Shown here piece by piece: positions 1-7,688 of a stretch of DNA of 64,000 nucleotides. The notes under the pieces are model-generated. The model was not told the DNA's origin and ran no database searches. It saw only the letters and a program-made list of their open reading frames with translations. Every line of letters starts with the position of its first letter. Position 1 is the first letter of the stretch. The position numbers were made by a program, and so were the translations under genes. The stretch is from a virus, in IMG/VR virus record IMGVR_UViG_3300049002_000006, positions 18,147-82,146 of that record; one strand, given 5' to 3'.

Positions 1-2205
1 TTGGACGGGTTCGTGAACGGGGTGATTCGGAACAATGTCATCTATAATTGCTACTCGGCCGGAATCGCCCTGTTTAACGGAGACACGCCCCAGCCGTCTA
101 CCGGAAACGTTGTTTGCAACAATTCGATTCACTTGGCGGCAACTTCCCCGGAGGCCAAGGGGGTGATCTACCTGACCGGGGCGGCGACGGGGAACAAGGT
201 CTTCAACAACGTCGTCTGGTGTGCGAACACGGTCAATGGGGACAGCGGGCAGGGCGGGTATACAGTCCTCGTCAGCCAAGCCGCGATCAGCGGCGACGAC
301 CCGAGCCAATTCGATTACAACGCCTATGCGGACGAGGGTGACAACCAGATTGCGGTCAATACCGGTCTAGAGGCCGGTCCGGTCCGGCTGACGCTTGCCC
401 AATGGCAGTTCAGCGGGTTCGACGCCCACGGCATCACAGTGGACGCCGACGATGCCTTCCTGGACTCGGCAACTCCGAATTTGGAGCCGAAGTCCGGAAG
501 TGATTTGATTGATGCTGGGATTGACACGTTCGCAGGAGAGGATGCACCGGACGATGACGTGAACGGGGCAGACCGGCCGTCCGGTACCTTGTTCGACATC
601 GGGGCGTTTGAGTACGACGCGAATGCCGTCCATATCACGGCGACGTCCCCCGTCGGGAATTCAGTCGGAGTTAAATCCGGGGTAGTTGCTTGGACGTATG
701 ACCGGGCAATCAGTTCCGCTAGTATCGTGTTCACTCTAGTCGATGAGGACGACGTGGCAGTTGCAGGATCGGTCGGATACAACTCGGGCAGTCATGTTGC
801 CACGTTCACCCCGACCGATCCTGACGATATTAACCCACTGACCGAGTACACTGCGACTGTGTCCGTGACGACTACTGTCGGTGGCGGACAGACGATGCCG
901 AGGCCGGCTATTTGGTCGTTCACTACCGCGGCAGCGCCTAGTGTAGGTCCGTTTAGCCTGTTCGGGCAGTCGGTTCCGTCTATCGCGGACTTTGACGATC
1001 CGACTCCTGTCGAACTCGGTACACGGATTAAAGCGTCCTACAACGGCTACGTCATCGGTGTTCGCTTTTATAAAGCCCTCCTGAACACGGGCACACACGC
1101 GGCCCACTTCTGGACTGTGAGCGGATCGCTTTCCGCCACTAAAAACTTCGCCGGAGAAACCTCGTCCGGTTGGCAGGAGCAAGAATTCGATACACCGATC
1201 GGAGTTACGGCCAACGTCGCGTTCATCGTCAGCTACACCTGCCCGGTCGGACACTGGGGGGCCACCCGACCGTTCTTTACTACTGATTTCGTAAATGGTT
1301 TATTGACCGGGCCGGTGGACGATCCGGAAGGCTCCCCGAACGGCCCGTTTCACGCCTACGGCGGTTTTCCTGATACTTCCGTCGGGGCTACTTGGTACGG
1401 TGTCGATTGTCTGTTCACAGGACAAGATCCGTACCCTGACAAGACTGGGGTTAGCATCTTCTCGGCCCTGACGTGGGTGTTTGCAGACGCGGTAGATCCG
1501 GTGTCGGTGACGTTCAGTCTAGTCGATTCCGGAGACACTCCTGTAGACGGGACGTTGACGAACGACGGTCCGAAGAAGAGGTTCACTTTCACTCCGGACG
1601 ACGTACTGGAACTTAGTGAGACTTACACGGCTTCGGTGTCGGGGGCCACACTGGACGGTGGGACAATCACTCAACCGACCGAACAGACATGGTCGTTTAC
1701 GACGGAAGCTGTCGCCAGCCCGGTGAATATCTTCGGAACAACAGTTCCTGGTACTATCGACGCGACGGACTCCCAGCCGTTCGAGGGGGGCGTCAAGTTC
1801 CGGTCCACAGTAGGTGGGAACGCCGTCGGAGTCCGATTTTACAAGGGGCCGCTAGATACCGGGACGCACGTCGGCCGACTGTACACGGTCCTCGGCGTCC
1901 TACTCGCCGAAGTCGCGTTCACCGGAGAGTCGGCGTCCGGCTGGCAAGAGATGAATTTCGCCAGCCCGGTCGCCCTGACGGCCGGTGTGACCTATGTCGT
2001 CAGTGTCTACCACGCCTCTGGGTTCTTCCCGATCAACGCGAACTACTTCACGGCTTCGGGGCACACCAACAATCCGTTGACGGCTTTGCAGACCGGAGTG
2101 GACGGAGGGAATGGTGTGTTCCTTGAAGGTCTAGGCGGAGGATTCCCGACGACGACGGTGAACGGCGGCAACTACTGGTCTGACATCATCTTCCAGGTGA
2201 CTTGA
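1..2205 (+). CDS. Partial tail fibre/adhesin: beta-helix, Ig-like and DUF4082 repeats
   Basis: The reading frame is open from the first base, so the true start lies upstream. Residues about 1-130 look like the end of a right-handed parallel beta-helix (Asn-rich rungs with NNV and NNS turns). They are followed near residues 168-207 by the D-x-D-x-x-G-x-x-R-P...D-I-G-A-F-E-Y pattern that closes many such helices. Then come two copies of a unit: a Big_5-type Ig-like domain (about 208-312 and 485-575) and a DUF4082-type jelly roll (about 318-475 and 580-734). The jelly rolls share the V-G-V-R-F-Y-K and S-G-W-Q-E motifs. These domains are typical of surface-binding proteins, so a receptor-binding or tail fibre role is inferred. 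It overlaps the next gene by one base (TGATG). Confidence 0.75.
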   Translation: MDGFVNGVIRNNVIYNCYSAGIALFNGDTPQPSTGNVVCNNSIHLAATSPEAKGVIYLTGAATGNKVFNNVVWCANTVNGDSGQGGYTVLVSQAAISGDDPSQFDYNAYADEGDNQIAVNTGLEAGPVRLTLAQWQFSGFDAHGITVDADDAFLDSATPNLEPKSGSDLIDAGIDTFAGEDAPDDDVNGADRPSGTLFDIGAFEYDANAVHITATSPVGNSVGVKSGVVAWTYDRAISSASIVFTLVDEDDVAVAGSVGYNSGSHVATFTPTDPDDINPLTEYTATVSVTTTVGGGQTMPRPAIWSFTTAAAPSVGPFSLFGQSVPSIADFDDPTPVELGTRIKASYNGYVIGVRFYKALLNTGTHAAHFWTVSGSLSATKNFAGETSSGWQEQEFDTPIGVTANVAFIVSYTCPVGHWGATRPFFTTDFVNGLLTGPVDDPEGSPNGPFHAYGGFPDTSVGATWYGVDCLFTGQDPYPDKTGVSIFSALTWVFADAVDPVSVTFSLVDSGDTPVDGTLTNDGPKKRFTFTPDDVLELSETYTASVSGATLDGGTITQPTEQTWSFTTEAVASPVNIFGTTVPGTIDATDSQPFEGGVKFRSTVGGNAVGVRFYKGPLDTGTHVGRLYTVLGVLLAEVAFTGESASGWQEMNFASPVALTAGVTYVVSVYHASGFFPINANYFTASGHTNNPLTALQTGVDGGNGVFLEGLGGGFPTTTVNGGNYWSDIIFQVT

Positions 2206-2645
2206 TGGCAAATGAGTTCCAAGTCGATTATATTCCTGGGGCAACTGTCTACTTCCTGGTTCGAGACTACCTAGGACGGATATGGTCTACTGTTGCGTCG
2301 TCGTTCGGGACGTATGCTACGGTGACCTTGGCGAATTACGACGTGTCGGCCACCGAACAAGGAACGGCAAGTGGGTATTATGTGGCCGACGCCCCGGCCG
2401 GGTTACCGAAAGGTGTGTATAACGTCGTGGCGAAGGTCCAGGCAGGAGGGTCCCCGTCTGAGGTAGACTTGACTATCGGGTTTGGGACCCTAGAATTTCC
2501 GCCGGCCTGGTTCGAATACGGCGGGCAGACGATCAAGAACGATGGGGCTGGGACGATTGTCCGAAAAGATCGGGACGGGAATACAGTGTCGAGTCAGACG
2601 TTCACTAGTGCTTCCGGGGTGGACACCATTAACGCGGCGTCCTAA
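2205..2645 (+). CDS. Small virion protein, fibre-associated
   Basis: The ATG at 2205 overlaps the stop of the fibre gene (TGATG); an in-frame TTG one codon earlier is less likely. The 146-residue product is beta-rich, with an immunoglobulin-like N-terminal part (Y-I-P-G-A-T-V-Y-F-L-V-R-D) and a C-terminal strand pair around T-I-V-R-K-D-R-D-G-N-T. Tight coupling to the fibre gene suggests a structural or fibre-accessory role. I do not recognise a named family. Confidence 0.7.
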   Translation: MANEFQVDYIPGATVYFLVRDYLGRIWSTVASSFGTYATVTLANYDVSATEQGTASGYYVADAPAGLPKGVYNVVAKVQAGGSPSEVDLTIGFGTLEFPPAWFEYGGQTIKNDGAGTIVRKDRDGNTVSSQTFTSASGVDTINAAS

Positions 2646-3178
2646 TGATCGACGTACTCGACTTCTTGACGGTTGCCTACCCCTTTTCTTTTGGGGCTTC
2701 CGTTGGGCCGCCGGACCAGGATGAAGGATGGATATTCGACACTCCTAAAGGAGTCCACGTTCGGGTATTTTTGCCCACGGACGAGTCTCAGTTTCTCACA
2801 GGAGAGTCGATGCCGACCGCACAATTCGCCGTAGGGACTTTGATCCTGATTAAAGGGGAAATTAAGACCTTCGGTTTTGACTATTCCAAGTTTGGGGCGG
2901 TCCGGGCCGGGGACACAATTCAGAACCCGGTCGTGTCGTTCGTCACGGGGGGCAGCGGAGTTACTGTGGGCACGGCCGAAGTGAACACCGAAGAGTTCTT
3001 CGATTTTGGCACTAGAAAGGCCATTCCCGCGAACAAGGGCGTTATTGTGGCGTTTGATGCCTCTGGCACAATAACGCCAGGGAAATACGTTGTCAGTTGC
3101 GTTGCGCAAGTAGGTGACGATCCTGCCGTGAAGATTCTTGGGAAAGTTCTAGTCACAGACACGTCGGGGGGTATCTAG
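2645..3178 (+). CDS. Hypothetical beta-rich virion protein
   Basis: The ATG overlaps the TAA of the previous gene (TAATG). The product has 177 residues. Residues about 55-177 read as an Ig or fibronectin-like beta sandwich: T-I-Q-N-P-V-V-S-F-V-T-G-G-S-G-V-T-V-G-T is typical of phage structural linkers, and the end is a regular strand pattern (Y-V-V-S-C-V-A-Q-V-G-D-D). No catalytic motif is visible. It ends the fibre cluster, and a non-coding gap with hairpins follows. Confidence 0.65.
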   Translation: MIDVLDFLTVAYPFSFGASVGPPDQDEGWIFDTPKGVHVRVFLPTDESQFLTGESMPTAQFAVGTLILIKGEIKTFGFDYSKFGAVRAGDTIQNPVVSFVTGGSGVTVGTAEVNTEEFFDFGTRKAIPANKGVIVAFDASGTITPGKYVVSCVAQVGDDPAVKILGKVLVTDTSGGI

Positions 3179-3204
3179 GACCACTGCAAGGTGGCGGCTC
3201 CGGT

Positions 3205-3229
3205 AGAAGTAGTTGCGAGTCCTACTTCT
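3205..3229. repeat. Hairpin, 8-bp stem
   Basis: AGAAGTAG (3205-3212) pairs with CTACTTCT (3222-3229) across a 9-nt loop, in the gap between the fibre cluster and the portal unit. There is no T-run after it, so it is not a classical intrinsic terminator. It may act with the second hairpin downstream. Confidence 0.5.
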
Positions 3230-3237
3230 GGTAAGTT

Positions 3238-3266
3238 GATGTTGTAAGATCGGACCTTACAACATC
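3238..3266. promoter_or_regulatory. 11-bp inverted repeat upstream of the portal unit
   Basis: GATGTTGTAAG (3238-3248) and CTTACAACATC (3256-3266) form a perfect 11-bp inverted repeat with a 7-nt centre. The right arm overlaps a possible -35 box (CTTACA, 3256-3261). That would suit an operator, or an RNA hairpin at the start of the head-gene transcript. No T-tract follows. Confidence 0.55.
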
Positions 3267-3285
3267 AAGCCGGGGCTGATATATT
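3256..3285 (+). promoter_or_regulatory. Possible promoter for the portal unit
   Basis: CTTACA (3256-3261) and TATATT (3280-3285) are separated by 18 nt, a plausible sigma70-like spacing, ahead of the ribosome site AAGGA and the start at 3299. The match is moderate and overlaps the inverted repeat. Confidence 0.35.
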
Positions 3286-3298
3286 AAGGAATACTAAA

Positions 3299-3397
3299 AT
3301 GGTTTCGTTCGACAGGTCTTGGTGGAAGGGACCGGCCCCGTGGTGGGGCGGGCTACTGGTCGTCGCCGTAACCCTACTGTTCTGGATTTTCTCATGA
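3299..3397 (+). CDS. 32-residue Trp-rich single-span membrane protein
   Basis: ATG at 3299 follows an AAGGA ribosome site at 3287-3291. The product has a short Trp-rich amphipathic start (R-S-W-W-K-G-P-A-P-W-W-G-G) and one hydrophobic segment (L-L-V-V-A-V-T-L-L-F-W-I-F). Its stop overlaps the portal ATG (ATGA, 3394-3397), so the two are translationally coupled. The composition suits a small membrane peptide with the N-terminus outside or at the interface. A role in portal assembly at the membrane, or in lysis, is only a guess. Confidence 0.6.
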   Translation: MVSFDRSWWKGPAPWWGGLLVVAVTLLFWIFS

Positions 3398-4980
3398 AGG
3401 GTATGCCAAAGGTCACTTTCGACCAGGCCGAGCGGATCCTCGATCAGAAAATCGAAGAACTCCTTCGTCACGGCAACGTCCGGAACGAATCCAGTCTGCA
3501 CGGTCGGCCGTCCCGGTCCGATCTTGCTGCCACGTCTGTGGACGAAGATCCGGAAAGGGACTTGTACACGGAGTGCGGGTATCCGAGGACGATCACCGCC
3601 TTCAAGTATAAAGCCCTGATCGAACGGGAAGGACACGCCCGCCGGGCGAACGAAATCTACCCGGACGAAACGTGGGCCGAGGAGCCCGAGATTTTCGAGT
3701 CGGACGATGAGACGGTCGAGACTCCACTGGAAAAGTCGTGGTTGGAGTACGCCGCGAAGACCAGGGCTTTGAGGTACATGTACCTCGGAGACATCGCGTC
3801 GGGCATCGGCCGGATCGGCGGACTTTTATTCGGCTTTAACGACCTATCTGGAAGCCGGAAGCCGGAAAAACCAGTTCTAGGTTTGAAGGACGACGGGACG
3901 CGAGCCCCCGGCCGCCCGCCCGAAGACCGTCAACACCTGTTCACGCGGGTGTTTGACGAGACGCTCATCCAGATCGTTGACGTTGACAACAGTTACGGGC
4001 CACGACACGGCCAGCCGACGATGTACCGGCTGACGCTCACGACACCTGACGGCATCATCAACTCCGCGACCGAGGGCACGCAACGACCGATCAGCAAGAA
4101 GGCGGCAACGGACGAGACGCTACTAGTTCATTGGACTAGGTTCTTGCCCCTGGCCGACGGGAAGACGACACACCCGATTTTCGGCACGCCCCGACTCGAA
4201 AGCAACTATAACCGGTTGCTCGATCTTCGGAAGCTGTATTCGGCCTCGCCCGAGATGTTCTACAACGGAGCGTTTCCTGGGTATTCTCTCGAAGCCCTGC
4301 CGGACGTGACCAGTGACGACGACATCGACGTGGAGGCGACTCAACTCCAGCTGAGTCGGTACCGGAAGAAACTGCAACGGTTTGTCATGCTCGTTGGCAT
4401 GACCATGAAGCCGCTGACACCACAAATTGCCGACCCGTCTAAGCACGTCGAAGTCTTGTTGGCGGCCGTCGCTATGGCGATGGGTATTCCGCTACGAATC
4501 TTCCTGGGCTCGGAGTCAGGGCATCTGGCGTCCACACAAGACGTAGCCACATGGAACAAGCGACTGGCAAAGCGGCAGCATACCTACGTCACCCCCGAGA
4601 TTATCATTCCGTACATCGAACGGATGCAACTCGTCGGGTGTCTGCCGCAGTCGAAGCAGGTCAAGGTGGCGTGGGCCGACTTAAACAGTTCGTCGGACGA
4701 GACGCAGGCGGACGTGGCGTTGAAGACCACGCAAGCCTTGTTGCAGTACGCCAAGTCCGGGGCCGAGGAATTCTTCCCGTTGCCGTTCTTCCTGGCTCAC
4801 GTCCTGAAGTATAACAGGAAGTTGGTGTCGGCTATTGTCAAGGAGGCTCAGAAGCGAGGTCGGTTGAAGCTGACGAGGAAGGTTTGGGAACAAGAAAAGG
4901 CCGCTCCGATCGGCGGGACAGGGAAGAAGCAGACCGGAGCTAAGACTGGTCGCAAGAGGAATGCGACCAGTAGTAAGTGA
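3394..4980 (+). CDS. Portal protein
   Basis: The product, 528 residues from the ATG at 3394, is predicted to form the dodecameric DNA-packaging channel at one head vertex. I chose this ATG because it overlaps the stop of the small membrane protein; a TTG at 3319 is also in frame. The central part (R-Y-R-K-K-L-Q-R-F-V-M-L-V-G, then V-A-M-A-M-G-I-P-L-R-I-F-L-G-S-E-S-G) and the following A-T-W-N-K-R-L-A-K-R-Q helix match the core of phage portals of the DUF1073 type, with the late wing and clip order and a basic C-terminal tail (G-K-K-Q-T-G-A-K-T-G-R-K-R). Length is normal for portals. The capsid genes do not follow directly: a membrane/envelope module lies between. Confidence 0.75.
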   Translation: MKGMPKVTFDQAERILDQKIEELLRHGNVRNESSLHGRPSRSDLAATSVDEDPERDLYTECGYPRTITAFKYKALIEREGHARRANEIYPDETWAEEPEIFESDDETVETPLEKSWLEYAAKTRALRYMYLGDIASGIGRIGGLLFGFNDLSGSRKPEKPVLGLKDDGTRAPGRPPEDRQHLFTRVFDETLIQIVDVDNSYGPRHGQPTMYRLTLTTPDGIINSATEGTQRPISKKAATDETLLVHWTRFLPLADGKTTHPIFGTPRLESNYNRLLDLRKLYSASPEMFYNGAFPGYSLEALPDVTSDDDIDVEATQLQLSRYRKKLQRFVMLVGMTMKPLTPQIADPSKHVEVLLAAVAMAMGIPLRIFLGSESGHLASTQDVATWNKRLAKRQHTYVTPEIIIPYIERMQLVGCLPQSKQVKVAWADLNSSSDETQADVALKTTQALLQYAKSGAEEFFPLPFFLAHVLKYNRKLVSAIVKEAQKRGRLKLTRKVWEQEKAAPIGGTGKKQTGAKTGRKRNATSSK

Positions 4981-5005
4981 TCGCCTTCGCCTATCGGGAG
5001 TTAGG

Positions 5006-5656
5006 ATGTGGTGGTTTGAAACAACAGACTGGCCCGCCCGCTGGCAGTGCGGTATTTGGCCGTGGTGGCTAGGATGGGGGACGATTTGTAGTAACCTGAT
5101 GATCACGGGAGCTTACTACCTGATTCCTGGTTTGATGCTTTATTTAATCAGGAAGAAGCCGGAGCTAGTCCATAGTCACAAGAAACTGGCAATTTGGTTT
5201 GCTATGTTCGTCATCATGTGTGGAACGACTCACGCGATGGACGCTCTGTCGTACTGGTGGCCGGCTTATCGATTTAATCTTTTGGTCCGTTTCGGAACGG
5301 CAGTCGTCTCCGTGTACACTCTGGCTTTGTTGTGGGCCAGTCGCTTATCACTCTTGAATTACTGCGGGCCGGAGGCCGTGCAGAAGTTACTAGACGAGCG
5401 CAACGAAGCTGTCCGGAAGTTACAGGCGACCAATAGGCTCCTCGAAGCGCAGGCGGCCAGAGACCACAGGCAATTACAGGAATTCGAGAAGGACTTGTCT
5501 GACGTCCGAGTTCAAGCCGTCAAATTAGAGCAAATGGACGATGACGGGTTAAGAGCCATCGGAGACCAAATCCGGAAGAAGATCCATGAGATTCGAGGGC
5601 ACACTCCGATCTCCCTCGCCCACGTGATAGCCAAAGCCGGAGAAGAAATACCGTGA
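5006..5656 (+). CDS. Ethylene-receptor-like (ETR1-type) sensor domain protein
   Basis: The ATG at 5006 follows GGGAG at 4996-5000. The 216-residue product has three membrane helices (about 21-49, 61-85 and 90-115) and then a long coiled coil (about 120-185). Helix 1 carries N30, Y37 and P41, and helix 2 carries C72-G-T-T-H76. The spacing matches Asp25, Tyr32, Pro36, Cys65 and His69 of the Arabidopsis ETR1 ethylene-binding domain, in which Cys65 and His69 hold copper. The Asp25 position is Asn here. No histidine kinase, GAF or receiver domain follows, unlike known receptors. It sits between the portal gene and another membrane/coiled-coil gene (GTGA overlap). A membrane sensor or lysis-timing role is inferred; a chance likeness of a Trp-rich three-helix protein cannot be excluded. 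Confidence 0.65.
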   Translation: MWWFETTDWPARWQCGIWPWWLGWGTICSNLMITGAYYLIPGLMLYLIRKKPELVHSHKKLAIWFAMFVIMCGTTHAMDALSYWWPAYRFNLLVRFGTAVVSVYTLALLWASRLSLLNYCGPEAVQKLLDERNEAVRKLQATNRLLEAQAARDHRQLQEFEKDLSDVRVQAVKLEQMDDDGLRAIGDQIRKKIHEIRGHTPISLAHVIAKAGEEIP

Positions 5657-6129
5657 TTACGCCTATCGTGTTCGCCGACACTGACTGGAGTACAGTCGTG
5701 ACAGCAGCGGTGGCAGCTTTCTTAACTGTGGCAACTACCATAGGAGGCGGAATAGGGTGGTTGCTGAATTGGCGGTCTAAGCAGGAAGACAAAGAAAGGA
5801 AATATTCGACCGAAATGATGACCAGGTTCGAAGCCCTGGTCGGTAAGGTCGAAAGCATATCGACCGAATTTCGGACGGCAAACCGGGACATGGCCAAGGA
5901 CTTCCAAGGCACGGCGACCTCTTTGGCGAAGGAGGCCAGAACGGAAAGCCGGGAAGTGATGAAGACTCTGCTGAACATCCAGAGTGAGGCGGTCGAAGCC
6001 GTCGGCGGATTGGCCACCGAGGTCAGAGCCCTCGGGATGGCCCTCAACGAGTTGAGACTGGAGTTAGACAGGAAGCAAGACAAGCACCCGTCGCTAGTGC
6101 TTCCTGCCGGGGTGACAGGAGGGAGTTGA
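5653..6129 (+). CDS. Single-span membrane protein with coiled coil
   Basis: The GTG start overlaps the previous stop (GTGA). Residues about 12-40 form one hydrophobic segment (T-V-V-T-A-A-V-A-A-F-L-T-V-A-T-T-I-G-G). They are followed by a charged alpha-helical coiled coil to about residue 145 and a short flexible end. The arrangement (short outside end, one span, long coil) is seen in spanins and in some holin-like or cell-envelope phage proteins, but no diagnostic motif is present. Its neighbours are both membrane proteins. Confidence 0.65.
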   Translation: MITPIVFADTDWSTVVTAAVAAFLTVATTIGGGIGWLLNWRSKQEDKERKYSTEMMTRFEALVGKVESISTEFRTANRDMAKDFQGTATSLAKEARTESREVMKTLLNIQSEAVEAVGGLATEVRALGMALNELRLELDRKQDKHPSLVLPAGVTGGS

Positions 6130-6341
6130 TGATGCCAGAAGAACTCCATAGCGGACAGTCACTATTCTGGTATCGAGTTTTCGTGATCGTCGTCAGCCTC
6201 GCCATCGTCCAATACGTCGTCGGCCGTATTTCGACCAAAGATTCGACACGCGAAGACGTGGCCTCGTCTATGGTACGGGAAAACGAGGCTAGAACGTGGG
6301 CATGGTGGGTGGCGGTCCGATCTGACAATCAACAACCGTGA
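6129..6341 (+). CDS. Small single-span membrane protein
   Basis: The start is the ATG at 6129, overlapping the previous TGA, with AGGAGG at 6117-6122; a second ATG at 6132 is equally possible. The 70-residue product has one span (Y-R-V-F-V-I-V-V-S-L-A-I-V-Q-Y-V-V) and a charged tail ending in a Trp-rich patch. It is the third membrane gene in a row. The function is unknown; a holin-like role fits the size but is not shown. Its 3' end overlaps the opposite-strand lipoprotein gene by 53 nt. Confidence 0.55.
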   Translation: MMPEELHSGQSLFWYRVFVIVVSLAIVQYVVGRISTKDSTREDVASSMVRENEARTWAWWVAVRSDNQQP

Positions 6342-6705
6342 CGAAGAATCGATAGTCGGACGTACCTCTGATTTTCCCGTCCCAAGTCCGGCCCACACAC
6401 TTGCCATAGATCCAGATGATCCCAGTCAGGTCCTTCGGCTTCTCGAGGAATCGAAATACCAAGACGGCCGGTTCTGACAGTGGGCCGACGTGGACCAGAA
6501 TGTCGTCGCCCGAGATGGTGTAAGTTGTTACTGCAACGACCACTCGCCGGTCGTTGTAAGCGATGGTTGCATTAGTTGGGTCAGATTTGTACGCTTGAAC
6601 TAGATAATCGAATCGGACGACTGCCGGCGAATCGTCCTTAACTCCGGCACACGAGGACAACATGACGATTAAGAAGCCGGCGACGACACGGAAAAAAGAG
6701 GTCAC
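6289..6705 (-). CDS. Putative lipoprotein with OB-fold (tRNA_anti-like)
   Basis: This gene runs against the late operon. I chose the GTG at 6705 because AGGAGG lies 7 nt upstream. The 138-residue product starts with a signal peptide ending in the lipobox L-S-S-C. The rest follows the order of the tRNA_anti-like OB-fold family: D-Y-L-V-Q-A-Y, a strand with R-R-V-V-V-A-V-T, a glycine-rich region, then G-K-C-V-G and V-T-V-V-D-C-Q-I. These are exported or lipid-anchored proteins of unknown role, common in bacteria. Both ends overlap + strand genes (53 and 44 nt). It is probably a cargo gene expressed separately from the virion genes. Confidence 0.65.
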   Translation of the reverse strand: MTSFFRVVAGFLIVMLSSCAGVKDDSPAVVRFDYLVQAYKSDPTNATIAYNDRRVVVAVTTYTISGDDILVHVGPLSEPAVLVFRFLEKPKDLTGIIWIYGKCVGRTWDGKIRGTSDYRFFVTVVDCQIGPPPTMPTF

Positions 6706-6892
6706 TGGGAAGCCTCCTAAGGTAAGAATCAAGACCGATGCTCCTGTCTGTTCCGGTCCTCCTCAGGGGGCCGGCGGAGTTTGGGTCCATGACGGCATTA
6801 GCTGGACCCAAAAACAAGTCCCAACAGGAAGCGGTACTTGGCGTCTGATCTGGACGTCAGCCCACGGTTGGGATTGGGAGCCCGTCAACTAA
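6662..6892 (+). CDS. Small hypothetical protein, Trp-rich C-terminus
   Basis: The ATG at 6662 follows GAGGA. The product has 76 residues: a basic N-terminus and a Gly/Trp-rich beta segment (G-G-V-W-V-H-D-G-I-S-W-T-Q and W-R-L-I-W-T-S). The first 44 nt lie antisense to the signal-peptide region of the lipoprotein gene, so one of the two starts may be wrong. I do not recognise the family. Confidence 0.5.
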   Translation: MTIKKPATTRKKEVTGKPPKVRIKTDAPVCSGPPQGAGGVWVHDGISWTQKQVPTGSGTWRLIWTSAHGWDWEPVN

Positions 6893-6898
6893 TATAAT
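6868..6898 (+). promoter_or_regulatory. Possible promoter, consensus TATAAT box
   Basis: A perfect TATAAT lies at 6893-6898, overlapping the stop of the small gene and 62 nt before the lipoprotein start at 6960. TTGGGA at 6868-6873 is the best -35, but its spacing of 19 nt is long. Together they suggest a weak internal promoter for the envelope module. Confidence 0.35.
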
Positions 6899-6959
6899 CG
6901 AGATTCGCCTCAGGAACCTGTCAAAAATCTTTCGCCCTTTTAAAACGCAGGAGATTTGA

Positions 6960-7673
6960 ATGCGACGACTCGCAATCGTTGGCATGTTCGTCCTGGTGAC
7001 GGCGTGCCAAGCTGCCGACTTGAAACTGGTCGGTGAGCGGCAAGTGTCGGCGGACAAATTCGCCGACTTCATGGTCGAAGGTCACACCGAAAACGTAGAC
7101 TACTTCGTCTATCCGATCCCGCCAATGTCAGTAGAGCGGGGCGGCGGGATATCGTTCAGCCGCGATCCGAAGGTTGCCGTCTACGTCATCAAAGCGACCG
7201 TGGTAGATTTCAACGCCAAAAAGGTTTTGAAGAGTGATCTAGTTCCGGTGACATTCGGGATTCCGATCCCACCAGGTCCTCCGGACCCACCTGAACCGCC
7301 CCCACTGCCGGAAGATCCCTTCATCAAAGGGTTGAGAGAGGAAGTTGCGAAAATCTCTCCCGCGGAAGACAAAGCCCGGGTCACGGCTTTGTCGGAAATG
7401 TACCGGGCCGGGGCCAAAGCCGTCGAGGACAAGATCGTCAAATCATGGACCGGGCTCCGGGCAAAGTTGGGGGACGAAGCGGCCAGTCGTCAAATTTCAG
7501 GTCGTCTAGCAAACGTCCAGAAGTACATCATCGAAACCAAGCTGAGTAAGGCGATGCCGAAAACCATCGATCCTCTGGACGACGTGTTTACGGCAGATAA
7601 AGGGAGGGCCGCTCAGCAGGTGTTGACCGAGGCGGCGGATGCTTTGGACAAGGTGGCCAGGAACGGAAAGTAA
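6960..7673 (+). CDS. Putative lipoprotein with proline-rich linker
   Basis: The ATG at 6960 is preceded by CAGGAG. The first 19 residues form a signal peptide with the lipobox V-T-A-C, so membrane anchoring through a lipid-modified Cys is expected. A beta-rich domain (about 20-100), a linker of Pro-Gly, Pro-Asp and Pro-Glu repeats (about 101-120), and an all-alpha C-terminal half follow. The all-alpha half contains D-K-A-R-V-T-A-L-S-E-M-Y. It belongs to the cluster of exported proteins at 5006-9586. No enzyme motif is seen. Confidence 0.65.
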   Translation: MRRLAIVGMFVLVTACQAADLKLVGERQVSADKFADFMVEGHTENVDYFVYPIPPMSVERGGGISFSRDPKVAVYVIKATVVDFNAKKVLKSDLVPVTFGIPIPPGPPDPPEPPPLPEDPFIKGLREEVAKISPAEDKARVTALSEMYRAGAKAVEDKIVKSWTGLRAKLGDEAASRQISGRLANVQKYIIETKLSKAMPKTIDPLDDVFTADKGRAAQQVLTEAADALDKVARNGK

Positions 7674-7688
7674 CCAGGAGAACTCGCG

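Noticed and set aside
2505-2525. GGTTCGAATAC-like T-loop motif suggesting a tRNA (also CTCGAATCC near 50441)
   Set aside because: They lie inside clear coding frames, and no acceptor stem or anticodon arm can be built around them. No tRNA was found in the window.
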